DNA from: Streptomyces sp. NBC_00582
GTDB lineage: Bacteria > Actinomycetota > Actinomycetes > Streptomycetales > Streptomycetaceae
Length of the DNA stretch: 64,000 nucleotides
Direction: 5' to 3'
Assembly: GCF_036345155.1 (NCBI RefSeq)
Contig: NZ_CP107773.1
Location: 186,001 to 250,000, forward strand
Position 1 is the stretch's first letter, and every line of letters begins with the position of its first letter. This document shows, in pieces, positions 7,494 to 16,555 of the stretch. The notes beneath the pieces were generated by a model, which worked only from the letters and a program-made list of their open reading frames with translations, had not been told where the DNA came from and made no database searches. Position numbers and translations under genes: made by a program.

Positions 7494-10400
7494 TCAGTGT
7501 GCCGGTTCGGTGGCCGGGATCCAGCCGGGTTCGGGGTCGGCTGGGTCAGCCAGGACCGCGGTGAGACGCTCGGCGGTGATGTACGGGACGTGGGGGTCGG
7601 CGAGGAACGCGGCCGGCTCGATGGTGCGGGTGACCATCAGGGGCAGGACGCGCCAGTCCTGTTCGCCGGTGACGCCGCAGGCCGCGGCTGCCTGGCCGGG
7701 GTGGGCGGCGACGGTGGCGGCCTTGGCCAGGAGCTTGTCGCGGTAGCGGGTCGTGAACTTCTGGATGTGCTGGAGCAGCGCGTGGGGTGCGACGGCCCCG
7801 GTGGGGTTCTTCGCCTCGATCACCCACAGCCGGCCGGTTGCCGGATCGGCAACGAGGAGGTCGATCTCCCCGACCAGACCGGGGATGCCGAGGCCGGCGG
7901 CTGTCTTCTCCAGGAGACGGAACCGGTGCGGAAGTCCGGCGGTACGGACTGCTTCGCTGATCTCGCGCTCGAGGTGCTGGTCGAGCTGCTGGCGGTGGCG
8001 GAGCAGCGCCTGCGTGACTGGGACGGGCAGGTCGGGGTGCGGGAGCCGGCCGTCGTCGAGATAGGCCGCGTACGCCTCGCGGGCGGCGCAGGCGAGCCAG
8101 GGCAGGACCAGGAGCGTCTCACCGGCGTCGATCAGGGGATGGGTCAAGGGCCGGGACCGGCGTTCGACTTCGGTGTAGGCGTGCGGGCCGGTGCTGGCGG
8201 CGTTGCCGGGGTGCAGGCGGAGCCGGTCAACGGCCGCGCGGACGTGGTCGGCGGGCAGTGCGGACCAGGCGGAGGTCTCGGCCACCAGGTCCTCGGTGGT
8301 GACGGCGGCGGTTCCGTCCGGTCCGGTGGGCCAGTCGGACGCGGTGGCGAGGACGGCGCCGAGCCCGGCGATGCCACAGCTCCAGTGCTGGTGAAGCAGC
8401 CGGTCGGCGTGCGCGAGCTGGCTGCCGGCGGGCAGCTCGGGCGCGGTGAAGGCAGCCTCGGTGCGTGCGGCCGGGGCGGCGAGTACGGAGGCGGCATCGG
8501 GGAGTTCAGGCTCCGCGGCGATGGCCTGAGCGATCAGGCGCTGTTGTCTGGCGCGGTGGTAGGCGTCGGCGTCGAAGCCCAGGTGCTCGCCGCTCGCGGT
8601 GCCCTGTGCTGGCCCGCTCTCGGTTTCGCCGGGGTCCGGGCCGGAGGTGAGGGTGAAGACGCCGCTGGGGTCGATGTCCAGGTGGAGGTCGTGCAGGCGG
8701 CGGGCCGCGGAGACCGCGGTGATGCCGCTGTGCAGCACGAGTTCGGCCAAAGCCACGAGCTCGGCGACAGCGAGGACGTCGACGGGCCGGCCACCGGCGG
8801 GCGGCCCGGCGAGCGCCTGCTGCAGCAGCAGGTGCAGAGCGGAGGTGGCCCTCGCCCCGTCGGCCTGGCGCTGTCCGGCCTCGGGAATCCAGTTCGCCGC
8901 CCAAGGGGCAGCGAGGTTCACCGCGCTCTGCTGGGCCGAGCGGGTGCGATCGGCCCAGGCGGCGTTCAACTGCCGCGCCAACTCACCGACCAGAGAGGGC
9001 TGATAGGCGCGGATCTGCTCGTCGAGTTCACCCTCCAGCGCGTGCAGCAGCTGCTCGGCGGGCCCGCCCCGGCGGTAGGCATCGGGGCCGTACCAGGTGC
9101 CGGCCGGTACGCCGGCGCGCCGTACGGCGGCGGCCGCGGTGCGCAGGGCCCGGGCGTGCACGTGCCGGGATCGCGGCAGGGTGAAGGCGGGGGCCGTGGC
9201 GGGCCACGCGTTGGTGGCGGCGGTCAGGCGCAGGGCCGGGTACGCGGTGTCCCAGGCCGCGGTGAAGACGTCGGCGTCGGTGCCAGGTCCGCCGCGGCCG
9301 CGGCGGACCTGCTCGATCAGGTGGTGCAGGAGCCGGCCCAGGATGTGGTGCCCCTGGCTGCCGTCGCCGCTGAACGCCGCGAGCAGCGGCGGGTCGATGT
9401 CGATGCCGATCCGCCCGGCCTCCGGGTCCGCACCGGCCCGCAGCAGCAGCCACTCCTCCATCGCCGCGTCGCCGTCCCCGCTCGCGCCGCCTCCGGCAGG
9501 GCCGGGCGAAGCGGTGTCCGGATCCGGGCCAGCCGGGTGCGGATGGGCCTGGTCCGCGACGGTCACCTGCACGAGGAGCGGCGCACCGCCGGGGAGCGCG
9601 GTGTGGGCGGCGGCCGGCGCGATGGTGGTGAGCGCGGTGCGCAGCGAATCGGCGAGTCCGGCGATACCGGCCGCGTCCAGGACGGCACCCGGCTCGCGGG
9701 AGGGAACGGCGACGATCACCAGCGGCGGGACGGTAGCCGCCCGCATCACCACCGTCCCTTCCGACGTGACGTCCTCAAGGTCGGCGTACACGCCGGACAC
9801 GCCCGCCTCCGGTGCACTCAGCCGTGCGTGCCGGAAGTCCCCGGCCAGCGGGAGCCCGGCGGCGGCCATGACCTCGTCGACGCTCACGCGTGCGGCGGCC
9901 CGATCCCAGACCTCGTCGCGTACGGCCTCGGGGACCATGGCGACATCGTCGCCGTTGGGGCCGGGCGCCAGCAGCGTCCCGCCGCGGCGCCAGGCCGACC
10001 AGGCGTCGAGCGCGTCGCGGTAGAAAACGCCGTGCACACCGGGATGCTCGGTCAGCTCCAGCACGAACAGCGCCAGCGCCGCGAGGTCGCCTCCGGCGTC
10101 GTGCAGGATCTCGGCCACCTCCTCCACGTGCAGGAAGAGGGTGTCGCGGATCAGCTCGGGCCCGAGGAACCGGGGGCCGCCGTAGACCACGAGCCGGCCG
10201 CGGCCTGCCGGCACGTCGGCGTCGGCGAGCGCGGCCCGGCCTTCCTCGACGCGCACACCCAGGGCGCCGTCCGCGACAGCGCTGACGACGGCGATGTCGT
10301 AGCGATGGCTGGGCGAGGAGAGCAGACACACCGGGAGCGGCCGGGCGGGAACAGCTTTCAGGCCCAGCAGTTGGGCGAGCCGGGCAACTGTCAGCTCCTG

Positions 10401-11270
10401 CATTCGTGCCTCGGCCGCCTCCAGGCCGGCCGGAGGCAGGGAGGTGAGCAGGCGGGCGACGGCCGGGGCGGCGGCCTCCGTCGCGGCGCAGGCCGGTACG
10501 GGCAGACGCCGGCCGTGCGCGGTCACCGCCAGGACCGGGCCGAGCAGCGGCATGTCCGGGTGGTAGCGCAGCGGCAGATCCTCGATGCGGCACGTCAGCC
10601 ACTGCAGTGCCCGCTCGGCGCGCTCCGGGCACCGAGCGGCCTGCACGAGTTCCGCGGGATCCGCGGAGGTGATCGCGGCGGCCGCGCGGACCTCGGCGGG
10701 CGTGACCCGGCAGGAGACCTCGCGCCCCTCCTCGCCGTCCGGCGCGGTCTCGGGCTCCGGCCAGGCCGCGGAGAGCGCGGCGAGGCTCCGGTCGGTCAGG
10801 CGCAACACCAGCTCGAGGACGTCCTCCGCCCCGAATCCGAGAACCTCGTGGAGAGCCTCGTCGACGGCCGCCGCGGTCAGCTTTAGGGTGCGCAGGACCA
10901 GCAAGGGGTGGGCGAGTTGGCCGGGGTGGACCAGCAGTTGGTCTCCGGCCACGGTGAACCGCACCCGGTCACGGACATCCCCTGGATCCCGATCGGTCAC
11001 GACGCCGCGCCCGGGTGCGGCCCGTACGGACGCCTCCACCAGTACGGGCAGGTCGGCGGCGCCGGCAGGGATGCCACCGCGGGCCGGGGTGCGCAGGACG
11101 CGGGTGAACAGCAGCAACAGATGATCATGAAAGCGGGCGCTGTCCGGCGCGACGAGCGCCGCCTGGAGGAGCACGATCAGCGAGTCGGTCGAGAACCGCG
11201 CCATGGCCCGGTCAAGGATCTTCCACTCCACGCGGCGGTGCTGTGCGGAGGTGAGGTGCCTGGCGGTCAT
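7494..11270 (-). CDS. Large 1258-residue protein with C-terminal PD-(D/E)XK-type nuclease domain
   Basis: ATG 11270 is chosen as the first start that gives normal protein sequence; the frame is open to 11627, but that extra part is low-complexity. Most of the protein is Ala/Leu-rich, helical and unrecognised. The C-terminus contains GEIDLLVADPATG...LWVIEAKN at residues ~1134-1156, with D1137, E1153 and K1155 spaced as in PD-(D/E)XK or NERD-like restriction-type nucleases, so DNA cleavage is likely. The size and single nuclease domain recall phage-defence effectors, but no helicase or ATPase motif is visible. A ~98% identical 312-bp copy of 10608-10919 occurs inverted at 41256-41567. Confidence 0.7.
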   Translation of the reverse strand: MTARHLTSAQHRRVEWKILDRAMARFSTDSLIVLLQAALVAPDSARFHDHLLLLFTRVLRTPARGGIPAGAADLPVLVEASVRAAPGRGVVTDRDPGDVRDRVRFTVAGDQLLVHPGQLAHPLLVLRTLKLTAAAVDEALHEVLGFGAEDVLELVLRLTDRSLAALSAAWPEPETAPDGEEGREVSCRVTPAEVRAAAAITSADPAELVQAARCPERAERALQWLTCRIEDLPLRYHPDMPLLGPVLAVTAHGRRLPVPACAATEAAAPAVARLLTSLPPAGLEAAEARMQELTVARLAQLLGLKAVPARPLPVCLLSSPSHRYDIAVVSAVADGALGVRVEEGRAALADADVPAGRGRLVVYGGPRFLGPELIRDTLFLHVEEVAEILHDAGGDLAALALFVLELTEHPGVHGVFYRDALDAWSAWRRGGTLLAPGPNGDDVAMVPEAVRDEVWDRAAARVSVDEVMAAAGLPLAGDFRHARLSAPEAGVSGVYADLEDVTSEGTVVMRAATVPPLVIVAVPSREPGAVLDAAGIAGLADSLRTALTTIAPAAAHTALPGGAPLLVQVTVADQAHPHPAGPDPDTASPGPAGGGASGDGDAAMEEWLLLRAGADPEAGRIGIDIDPPLLAAFSGDGSQGHHILGRLLHHLIEQVRRGRGGPGTDADVFTAAWDTAYPALRLTAATNAWPATAPAFTLPRSRHVHARALRTAAAAVRRAGVPAGTWYGPDAYRRGGPAEQLLHALEGELDEQIRAYQPSLVGELARQLNAAWADRTRSAQQSAVNLAAPWAANWIPEAGQRQADGARATSALHLLLQQALAGPPAGGRPVDVLAVAELVALAELVLHSGITAVSAARRLHDLHLDIDPSGVFTLTSGPDPGETESGPAQGTASGEHLGFDADAYHRARQQRLIAQAIAAEPELPDAASVLAAPAARTEAAFTAPELPAGSQLAHADRLLHQHWSCGIAGLGAVLATASDWPTGPDGTAAVTTEDLVAETSAWSALPADHVRAAVDRLRLHPGNAASTGPHAYTEVERRSRPLTHPLIDAGETLLVLPWLACAAREAYAAYLDDGRLPHPDLPVPVTQALLRHRQQLDQHLEREISEAVRTAGLPHRFRLLEKTAAGLGIPGLVGEIDLLVADPATGRLWVIEAKNPTGAVAPHALLQHIQKFTTRYRDKLLAKAATVAAHPGQAAAACGVTGEQDWRVLPLMVTRTIEPAAFLADPHVPYITAERLTAVLADPADPEPGWIPATEPAH

Positions 11271-11685
11271 CGTGCGTCCGTTCCCCGAACCGGCTGATCT
11301 GGAGAGACAGCCTCGCAGGCAACTCCCCAGCTGCGCGCCCGTTTTGCTCCCATGACGCCTCCCGGGTGCCGGCCGGGACTGTCCCGCAGGGGCGGGCCGC
11401 CCGCCATCACCTGGGTTGCGGGCGCGAAACGGCCCCGGCCGCCATGCACGGGGGGACGTGACGGCCAGGGCGCGTTGTCGCCAGCCTAGCGACGAAATGG
11501 TGTGAAGAAGGTGTGATCGAGCAGACTGGGCCGAGTCGTCGACAGCCGATGGTTGGCGCTGTTCACGATATACAACGGCGATTCGGCAGCAGTTCGGACT
11601 CCGGCTCACATTCTCTCGTGGTGACAACGACCCGTGCAGCAGGAACCGGTTCGCTGAACCACGAGAACGGGCAGGTGCGGAACGC
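11271..11685. other. Intergenic, no gene seen
   Basis: 415 bp between the stop of the HEAGH peptidase gene and the start of the 1258-residue protein gene, both leftward. It should hold the promoter of the latter. The right part is locally AT-richer (around ACGATATACAACGGCGATTC, 11565-11584). No convincing small ORF. Confidence 0.35.
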
Positions 11686-12441
11686 TCAGGCCCGTAAGGA
11701 GTGCTCGGTGGCCCGGGAGCGAGGAGGGTTCACGGCCGGGATCTCGCGCGATGGCCGCGGAGGGAGCGAACTGCTCGGCTCTGAACGGCCGTTGGGCCGC
11801 TGCGCTCGCGGGAAGAGGACCGCCAGATCCTCGGCATCCGCCCGGCCGTGCGCGAGCAGATGGCCGGCCACTGCAGCGATGTACGGCCAGTACCGCTCGA
11901 CCAAGCCATCCACCCGGGCGTAGACCGTAGCGAGTTCCACATGGTCCCAGCCGTCCGGCAGCTGCTGCGGGCGTCCCGTTCCGTAGGTGAACAGCACCGG
12001 CTGCGCGGCGTCGACCGACCGGAGTTTGGCCTGATCGCCTACGCCCGCGACCACGTCGTTGAGGAACGCCGTCGCCGGGGTCAACAGCTGCTCCTGGTCC
12101 AGCCAGCGGTGCGCGGCACGCACTCCCGCAACGTGGAAGGCGAGCATGCTGTCGAGGGGTGCTACCGCGAACGGGCCGACCGAGACGTTCCCGGATTCGG
12201 CGTACGTATCCGGCGGTGTGGGGGTTTCCGCCGAGTCGGCACCGAGGACCGCGAGGGTCACCGGCAGGCCCTCGGCCATGCCGATGACCGCGTGCCCGGC
12301 TTCGTGGTGCGCGTTGCGTGTCCGCACCTGCGTGGCGTCCAGGCCGCCGGTCAGCACGTCGGGCTGCAGTGGGCCGGCGGAGAACGGGCTCGGGTACTGC
12401 GTGAAGACGTCCAGGCCGTTGATCTGGACCTGCGTCCACAT
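11686..12441 (-). CDS. HEAGH-motif metallopeptidase-like protein
   Basis: 251 residues from ATG 12441. Residues 46-50 are HEAGH within NAHHEAGHAVIGMAEG, the zinc-binding HExxH helix of gluzincin/FtsH-type (M41-like) peptidases; a later Asp/Glu ligand cannot be fixed by eye. There is no AAA domain or membrane segment, so it is a small stand-alone metallopeptidase-like protein. It starts 5 bp after the stop of the Fic-like toxin gene and is therefore probably the third gene of the toxin-antitoxin operon. Whether it degrades the antitoxin or acts separately is unknown. Confidence 0.65.
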   Translation of the reverse strand: MWTQVQINGLDVFTQYPSPFSAGPLQPDVLTGGLDATQVRTRNAHHEAGHAVIGMAEGLPVTLAVLGADSAETPTPPDTYAESGNVSVGPFAVAPLDSMLAFHVAGVRAAHRWLDQEQLLTPATAFLNDVVAGVGDQAKLRSVDAAQPVLFTYGTGRPQQLPDGWDHVELATVYARVDGLVERYWPYIAAVAGHLLAHGRADAEDLAVLFPRAQRPNGRSEPSSSLPPRPSREIPAVNPPRSRATEHSLRA

Positions 12442-12446
12442 GCGGG

Positions 12447-12818
12447 TCAGCTGGTCCAGCTCTTGAGCTGGGCGGCGATCTGCCGGACGTCGACGGTCCC
12501 GGCGAGCGTCGCCTCGATGAGGTCCCCGACCTCGTCGGCCTTCGCCGACACGGTCAGCCCGCACATGTTCAAGAAGCCGTAGGCCACGGAGAGGGCGAAG
12601 ATCTCGTTGGAGTGAGCGAGCGCGGGGATCCTCAGCAGGCACTGGAGCAAGGCCGCAGCGCGGTGATGCGGCTCCGGGTAGACGACCTGATCCATGATCG
12701 TGTCGCTGTGGCGGGCGACGGCCGCGGCTGTCGCACCCCAGTCAGTGATGTCTGGGTGATCAGCAAGGCGCTGTTCGATAATTTCCAACAGCCAACGGCG
12801 ATCGATCGACAGCTGCAC
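12447..12818 (-). CDS. Fic/Doc-like toxin component with atypical active-site motif
   Basis: 123 residues from GTG 12818, 14 bp after the antitoxin stop. The sequence resembles short streptomycete Fic-family toxins: an N-terminal IDRRWLLEIIEQ helix, a YPEPHHRAAALLQCLLRIPALAHSN core, and a C-terminal helix ending in AAQLKSW. Where Fic/Doc proteins carry HxFx(D/E)GN(G/K)R it reads HSNEIFALSVAYGF (H69 kept, the GN(G/K)R part absent), so AMP- or phosphotransferase activity is doubtful. Known for the family: Doc phosphorylates EF-Tu and Fic AMPylates targets. Toxicity here is inferred from the gene pair. Confidence 0.65.
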   Translation of the reverse strand: MQLSIDRRWLLEIIEQRLADHPDITDWGATAAAVARHSDTIMDQVVYPEPHHRAAALLQCLLRIPALAHSNEIFALSVAYGFLNMCGLTVSAKADEVGDLIEATLAGTVDVRQIAAQLKSWTS

Positions 12819-12832
12819 GAGGGTCTTTCTGC

Positions 12833-13054
12833 TCAGGCGACCTGGCGGCCGGGGCGGCTCGGGCCGAACCGGACGGCGAAGGCCTCTCCGAGCTCGTCGA
12901 TGCACGCCTGTGCGCCGGTGAGGAATAGATGCCGGGGCATGTTCGCCTCGACGAGGGCAGTCGCGAACGTGTCGGGGTCGACACCTTCGGCCGCGGCGGC
13001 GCGCCGGAGCCTGCCGCCTGACTCGTCGCTCATCTCGACCTGGAACCTCGTCAT
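12833..13054 (-). CDS. Ribbon-helix-helix-like antitoxin
   Basis: 73 residues from ATG 13054. The N-terminus MTRFQVEMSDESGGRLRRAAAAEGVDPDTFATALVEANM fits an RHH/CopG-type DNA-binding module (a beta strand followed by two helices), and the C-terminal tail is short and basic, as in antitoxins that wrap their toxin. It sits immediately upstream of the Fic-like toxin in the usual antitoxin-first order and would autorepress the operon. The promoter should lie in 13055-13200. Confidence 0.6.
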   Translation of the reverse strand: MTRFQVEMSDESGGRLRRAAAAEGVDPDTFATALVEANMPRHLFLTGAQACIDELGEAFAVRFGPSRPGRQVA

Positions 13055-13331
13055 GAGACCACGGTAGCGGTCCGGGGCCGGGCGGGGGAAGCCGATCCGG
13101 TTCTTCCCGTGACCCCGGTCTTCAAAGCGGCCCCTGGCCGGTGGGTGGATCGGACGGTTCACGCGCGGGTTCGGCGGGCCGCCGGACAGGTCCGGGACAC
13201 GGCGGCCATCTGCTCCTGGATGAAGCTGCCCAGCTCGCGCACGGCCTCGGGGCCGGGATCAGATCGGTGGGCGGAGGAGATACGCGCGAAACCCGCCACT
13301 TCCCCTCCCCGGAGCCTCCTACAGCGGCCCC

Positions 13332-13685
13332 ATGAACATTCGCTGGGGTGGCTCGGTCTGGGAACTGATGCTGGTGAAGCGCGCGGTAGGGACGGCCCTG
13401 TCGAACTCGGCGAGCGGCGGGTACAGCACGCTCCTGCGTGACGGCGCCAGAAACCTGGTTGGCCACGCGGACCTGCTCAACGGAAAACGTGCCGTCGCCG
13501 GGCTTGTCGCGGTCTCCGCGGTAGCGGGCGGTGCGCTCACCGCCGCCACCATGAAGGCGACGCCACACCTCAAGACGAAGTTCCGCTCCGCGGCCCAGGA
13601 CACGGCAGAAAGGGCGGCAGAAGCCGACTCCGACCCCGCCGAGGAGCCGGAAACCCTCCAGGGGCCGCGGCTACGCGCTGTTTGA
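13332..13685 (+). CDS. Small hypothetical protein with one membrane segment
   Basis: 117 residues from ATG 13332. NIRWGGSVWELMLVKRAVGTAL opens the protein, a hydrophobic segment AVAGLVAVSAVAGGALTAATM lies at ~52-75, and a charged tail follows. The sequence looks like genuine coding (amphipathic, Gly-containing loops) while the opposite strand gives low-complexity Arg/Pro text. It ends just before a strong hairpin at 13720-13756. Function unknown. Confidence 0.5.
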   Translation: MNIRWGGSVWELMLVKRAVGTALSNSASGGYSTLLRDGARNLVGHADLLNGKRAVAGLVAVSAVAGGALTAATMKATPHLKTKFRSAAQDTAERAAEADSDPAEEPETLQGPRLRAV

Positions 13686-13719
13686 CCATCAGGCAAAGCG
13701 CCAGCGCGGCGCCTGGGTC

Positions 13720-13756
13720 GTTGGAGGAGATGTGCGCTTCGCACATCTCCTCCAAC
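13720..13756. terminator. Bidirectional hairpin terminator, 17-bp perfect stem
   Basis: Arms 13720-13736 (GTTGGAGGAGATGTGCG) and 13740-13756 are exact reverse complements around a 3-base loop. It sits between a rightward gene ending at 13685 and a leftward gene ending at 13764, exactly where a shared terminator is expected. It lacks a T-tract, as is common in Streptomyces. Confidence 0.85.
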
Positions 13757-13763
13757 CACCAGA

Positions 13764-16274
13764 TCAGACGTGCCGACCCTGCGCTGCTTCCCGCACGCCC
13801 AGTGCCAGGCGGTCGTACTTGTCGGCCAGCGTCTTGAGCTGGTCCGCGAAACAGACCCAGTCCGCGGGCGGCTGGAGTTCGACGGCGGCTGTCCCGTTCC
13901 AGACCGGGCCCGGGACGTGCAGCTCCCGCATCTTGCGGACCAGGTCGCGCTCCTCGTCGTCCATGGCGCGCATCCGCGACCACGGGCGCTTCCACTCGCC
14001 TCCGACAGGGGTGACGAGGTCGTGCTGCAGCAGGTGTCCCATGCGCGACTGCCACCAGTCACGCTTCCGGTAAATCTCCTGCGCGTGGTCGATACGGTCC
14101 ATGTCGGCTGCCGAGATGACGCCGTTGACGGTGATGGCTTCGAGGATCTGCTGGTGGAACGCGGTCAGGCGCGGGAGCCTCCGCTTCCTCGTCGGCACCG
14201 TGAACGGCTCGAGCCCTGCCTCTTCGCGCAGGATCGCGTGCATCCCCGTCAGGCAGGCGGACTGGTGGAGCTCCCTCCACTCCTGCTCACGCTCGCGCCG
14301 GTCGGCCAGACCCAGCAGGCCCGGACAGACCTGGCAAAGCCTCAGGACTGCATCGGGTTCGTCGCTTCCGCTCCACTGCTCCCACCACTGGTGCCCTGTG
14401 GCGGGCAGGCGCCCGCAGAGCGCGCACCCCGTGCCGTGGAACGCACCTCCTTCCTGCAGTTCCTTCAGCGCCTTGTAGCTCGCGTGGGGGTAGACCTCCT
14501 GGTAGTCGTCGGCGCGACCAAAAACCCCGCCCAGGCCCTGGCAGTCCTCGCACAGGGCGATCGGCGAGGACCTGCGCGGTTCGCCGGGCCGCGAGATCCG
14601 GGTGGCCGGCAAGTCGCGCCGGCACCAGGAGCAACGGCCGACGGTGCCGGGCTCGGGCTTGCGGTACTGCGGCGTGGTGCGGCTGACGGTCAGGTCGCGG
14701 TCCTCCCGGAACAAGACCGTTCCCTCCTCGGCGTACGGGTGGAGCATGAACAACCGCACGGTGGTGCCCTTGCCGGCCAGGGCGAGCCTGGTGCGCCAGT
14801 GGCCGTAGCCGACCATGTCGCGGACCAGGCCGGTCATGCCGGCGTCCCTGGCGTCGTCCTCCATCCGGGCCTCGGCCTTGGCCTGCTCGGTCTGGTCCGA
14901 TAGCCGCGGAGACAGGTGGACGGCGAGGTCGACGTGCAGGAGCTGCTCCCGGCCGGGGTCGGAGTAGGGGCCGGCGGCCCGGATCTCCTTGACCCACCAC
15001 AGCGAGTCGGGGTCGGCGTTGATGTCGCGTGCTGCGGTGACGACCTTGGCGGCCAGGGCGTCGGCCCTGGCGCGGGTGATCACCTTGCGGCCGGTGCCGC
15101 GGCCGAGCTGCACACCGTCTGCTGTGATTTTCCAGCGTCCGCCGTCCCGGTCGGCGGCGGTGCCGGTACCGGGTGCGATCAGCAGGCCCTGGTCGGCCAT
15201 CGCGCCGAGGTAGGCCAGAGCCTGGGGATCGTCCATGGCGAGGTGTTCGCGGACCTCGCGCAGGGTCAGGCCCCAGGTCCCTGCGCGCTTGAGGAGGTCC
15301 CTGGTCTGTCGGGTCGGGTGGCCGAGGAACGGTGCGTCGAGGTCGAGGGCCACCTCGCCGCCGCCCGTCCCGACGCCGCCGAGCGGCACCAGTGCGGGGC
15401 GGTCGGGGTGCGCCGAGGCGCGCAGCAGCTCCTCTTCGTCCTTCCGTGCCTGGTAGAGGGCGCCGCGTCGGGCACCGTCGACCCGTTCGAGGTCGGGGTT
15501 CTGCACGCTGGCCGCGAGGGCCTTCGCCCGGTCGTCGGGATTGACGGGGGCGGTCTCGTCGTCGTCGCCGGGCAGGCTGAGGGCGGCGATGTCGCGCAGC
15601 GTCAGCGCGAAGTGGTCCCGGCCGTCGTACGCGCTCAGCCAGGGCAGGTCCCGGGGGCCGGCGCTGCGCGGGTGCACGCTGGTGACGTCGACGTTGATCC
15701 ACTCGGGCTCGGCGAACGGCGCACCGGGCCGGGCCCACAGGATGCGGACCTGCGTCCATCCCCTGTCGCCGAGGTACTGCTGGGCCTGGCGGACGGCGTA
15801 AGCGGCGTCGTCCGACGGAATCCAGTGACCAAGCTCCCAGCAGTGGTCCGCGTCGGCGCACCGGGCTCCGGCGCGGTCGATCAGGAACTTCGCCATCTCC
15901 TGGCGCAGCCGGCCGCGGACCGCGGCCACGTAGTGGTTCGCTGGAGCGGTGCTGCCCAGAGTCCCGGCGTCCGGCCACGTCACCGCTGCTCCGTCCCATA
16001 GGGGGAAGGCTGGCGAAGCGACGGGGGCGGCCTCGCCGACCCTCTGGGTGATGCGCGCGGCTTTGCGGTCGGTCGGCTGGGGTCCGGTCGGGGCGGAGAG
16101 GATACGGACGGCCTCCGCACGGCCGGCCGCGTCCAGCACGGCTGGGAGAAGGCCCTTCGCGGCGGCGTCGACGACGCGCTCCAGGGCACGCTGGTACCCC
16201 ATCCGCGTCTCGGCGTTGAGAGCCCTGGCGATGTCCTGGCGGTTGCTGATGTTCGTGCTGTTCTTCGGCGACAC
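13764..16274 (-). CDS. 836-residue protein with N-terminal DIARALN module and zinc-finger-like clusters
   Basis: GTG 16274 is well supported by AGGAG six bases upstream. The N-terminal ~55 residues (NRQDIARALNAETRMGYQRALERV...LPAVLDAAGRAEAVRIL) closely match the N-terminus of the protein at 39792-40301. A winged-helix-like part (LTLREVREHLAMDDPQALAYLGAMADQGLL) lies mid-protein. The C-terminal third has paired cysteines (CSWC...CEDC, CALC...CQVC) typical of zinc ribbons. A further possible HTH-like segment (LTAFHQQILEAITVNGVISAADMDRI) follows. I cannot assign a family; nucleic-acid binding is likely. It ends 8 bp from a strong terminator. Confidence 0.7.
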   Translation of the reverse strand: MSPKNSTNISNRQDIARALNAETRMGYQRALERVVDAAAKGLLPAVLDAAGRAEAVRILSAPTGPQPTDRKAARITQRVGEAAPVASPAFPLWDGAAVTWPDAGTLGSTAPANHYVAAVRGRLRQEMAKFLIDRAGARCADADHCWELGHWIPSDDAAYAVRQAQQYLGDRGWTQVRILWARPGAPFAEPEWINVDVTSVHPRSAGPRDLPWLSAYDGRDHFALTLRDIAALSLPGDDDETAPVNPDDRAKALAASVQNPDLERVDGARRGALYQARKDEEELLRASAHPDRPALVPLGGVGTGGGEVALDLDAPFLGHPTRQTRDLLKRAGTWGLTLREVREHLAMDDPQALAYLGAMADQGLLIAPGTGTAADRDGGRWKITADGVQLGRGTGRKVITRARADALAAKVVTAARDINADPDSLWWVKEIRAAGPYSDPGREQLLHVDLAVHLSPRLSDQTEQAKAEARMEDDARDAGMTGLVRDMVGYGHWRTRLALAGKGTTVRLFMLHPYAEEGTVLFREDRDLTVSRTTPQYRKPEPGTVGRCSWCRRDLPATRISRPGEPRRSSPIALCEDCQGLGGVFGRADDYQEVYPHASYKALKELQEGGAFHGTGCALCGRLPATGHQWWEQWSGSDEPDAVLRLCQVCPGLLGLADRREREQEWRELHQSACLTGMHAILREEAGLEPFTVPTRKRRLPRLTAFHQQILEAITVNGVISAADMDRIDHAQEIYRKRDWWQSRMGHLLQHDLVTPVGGEWKRPWSRMRAMDDEERDLVRKMRELHVPGPVWNGTAAVELQPPADWVCFADQLKTLADKYDRLALGVREAAQGRHV

Positions 16275-16555
16275 GACGGCTCCTGCACGTTCCGGCCCGG
16301 GCCGTCCCACCACGACCGGCGCCGGAGTGCATACAGGGCGGTCAAAGAAAGGCGGGAGCGCCAACGGTCACCACTGCATCACGCTCCCAGCGGCAGCTGG
16401 ATTCACCACTGGCCGGAGGTGGGTCCGGTCACGGCACGCCCGGTGACAGACGCAGCCCCGATCCTATCGCCCGCCCGGCCGCCAGGCGGCGTGGTCCAGC
16501 ACGTTGTGCACCGGCCGAACTCTGCGAGCAGTGGCTATTCACCCCGCTGCCGGCT

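Noticed and set aside
7281..10886. 1201-residue open frame on the plus strand
   Set aside because: Antisense to the 1258-residue gene. Its translation is Gly/Arg-rich without motifs, while the minus strand has a nuclease-like domain and normal composition.
11271..11627. N-terminal extension of the 1258-residue protein
   Set aside because: The added 119 residues are low-complexity and Arg/Pro/Ser-rich, unlike the rest, and cover the likely promoter region.
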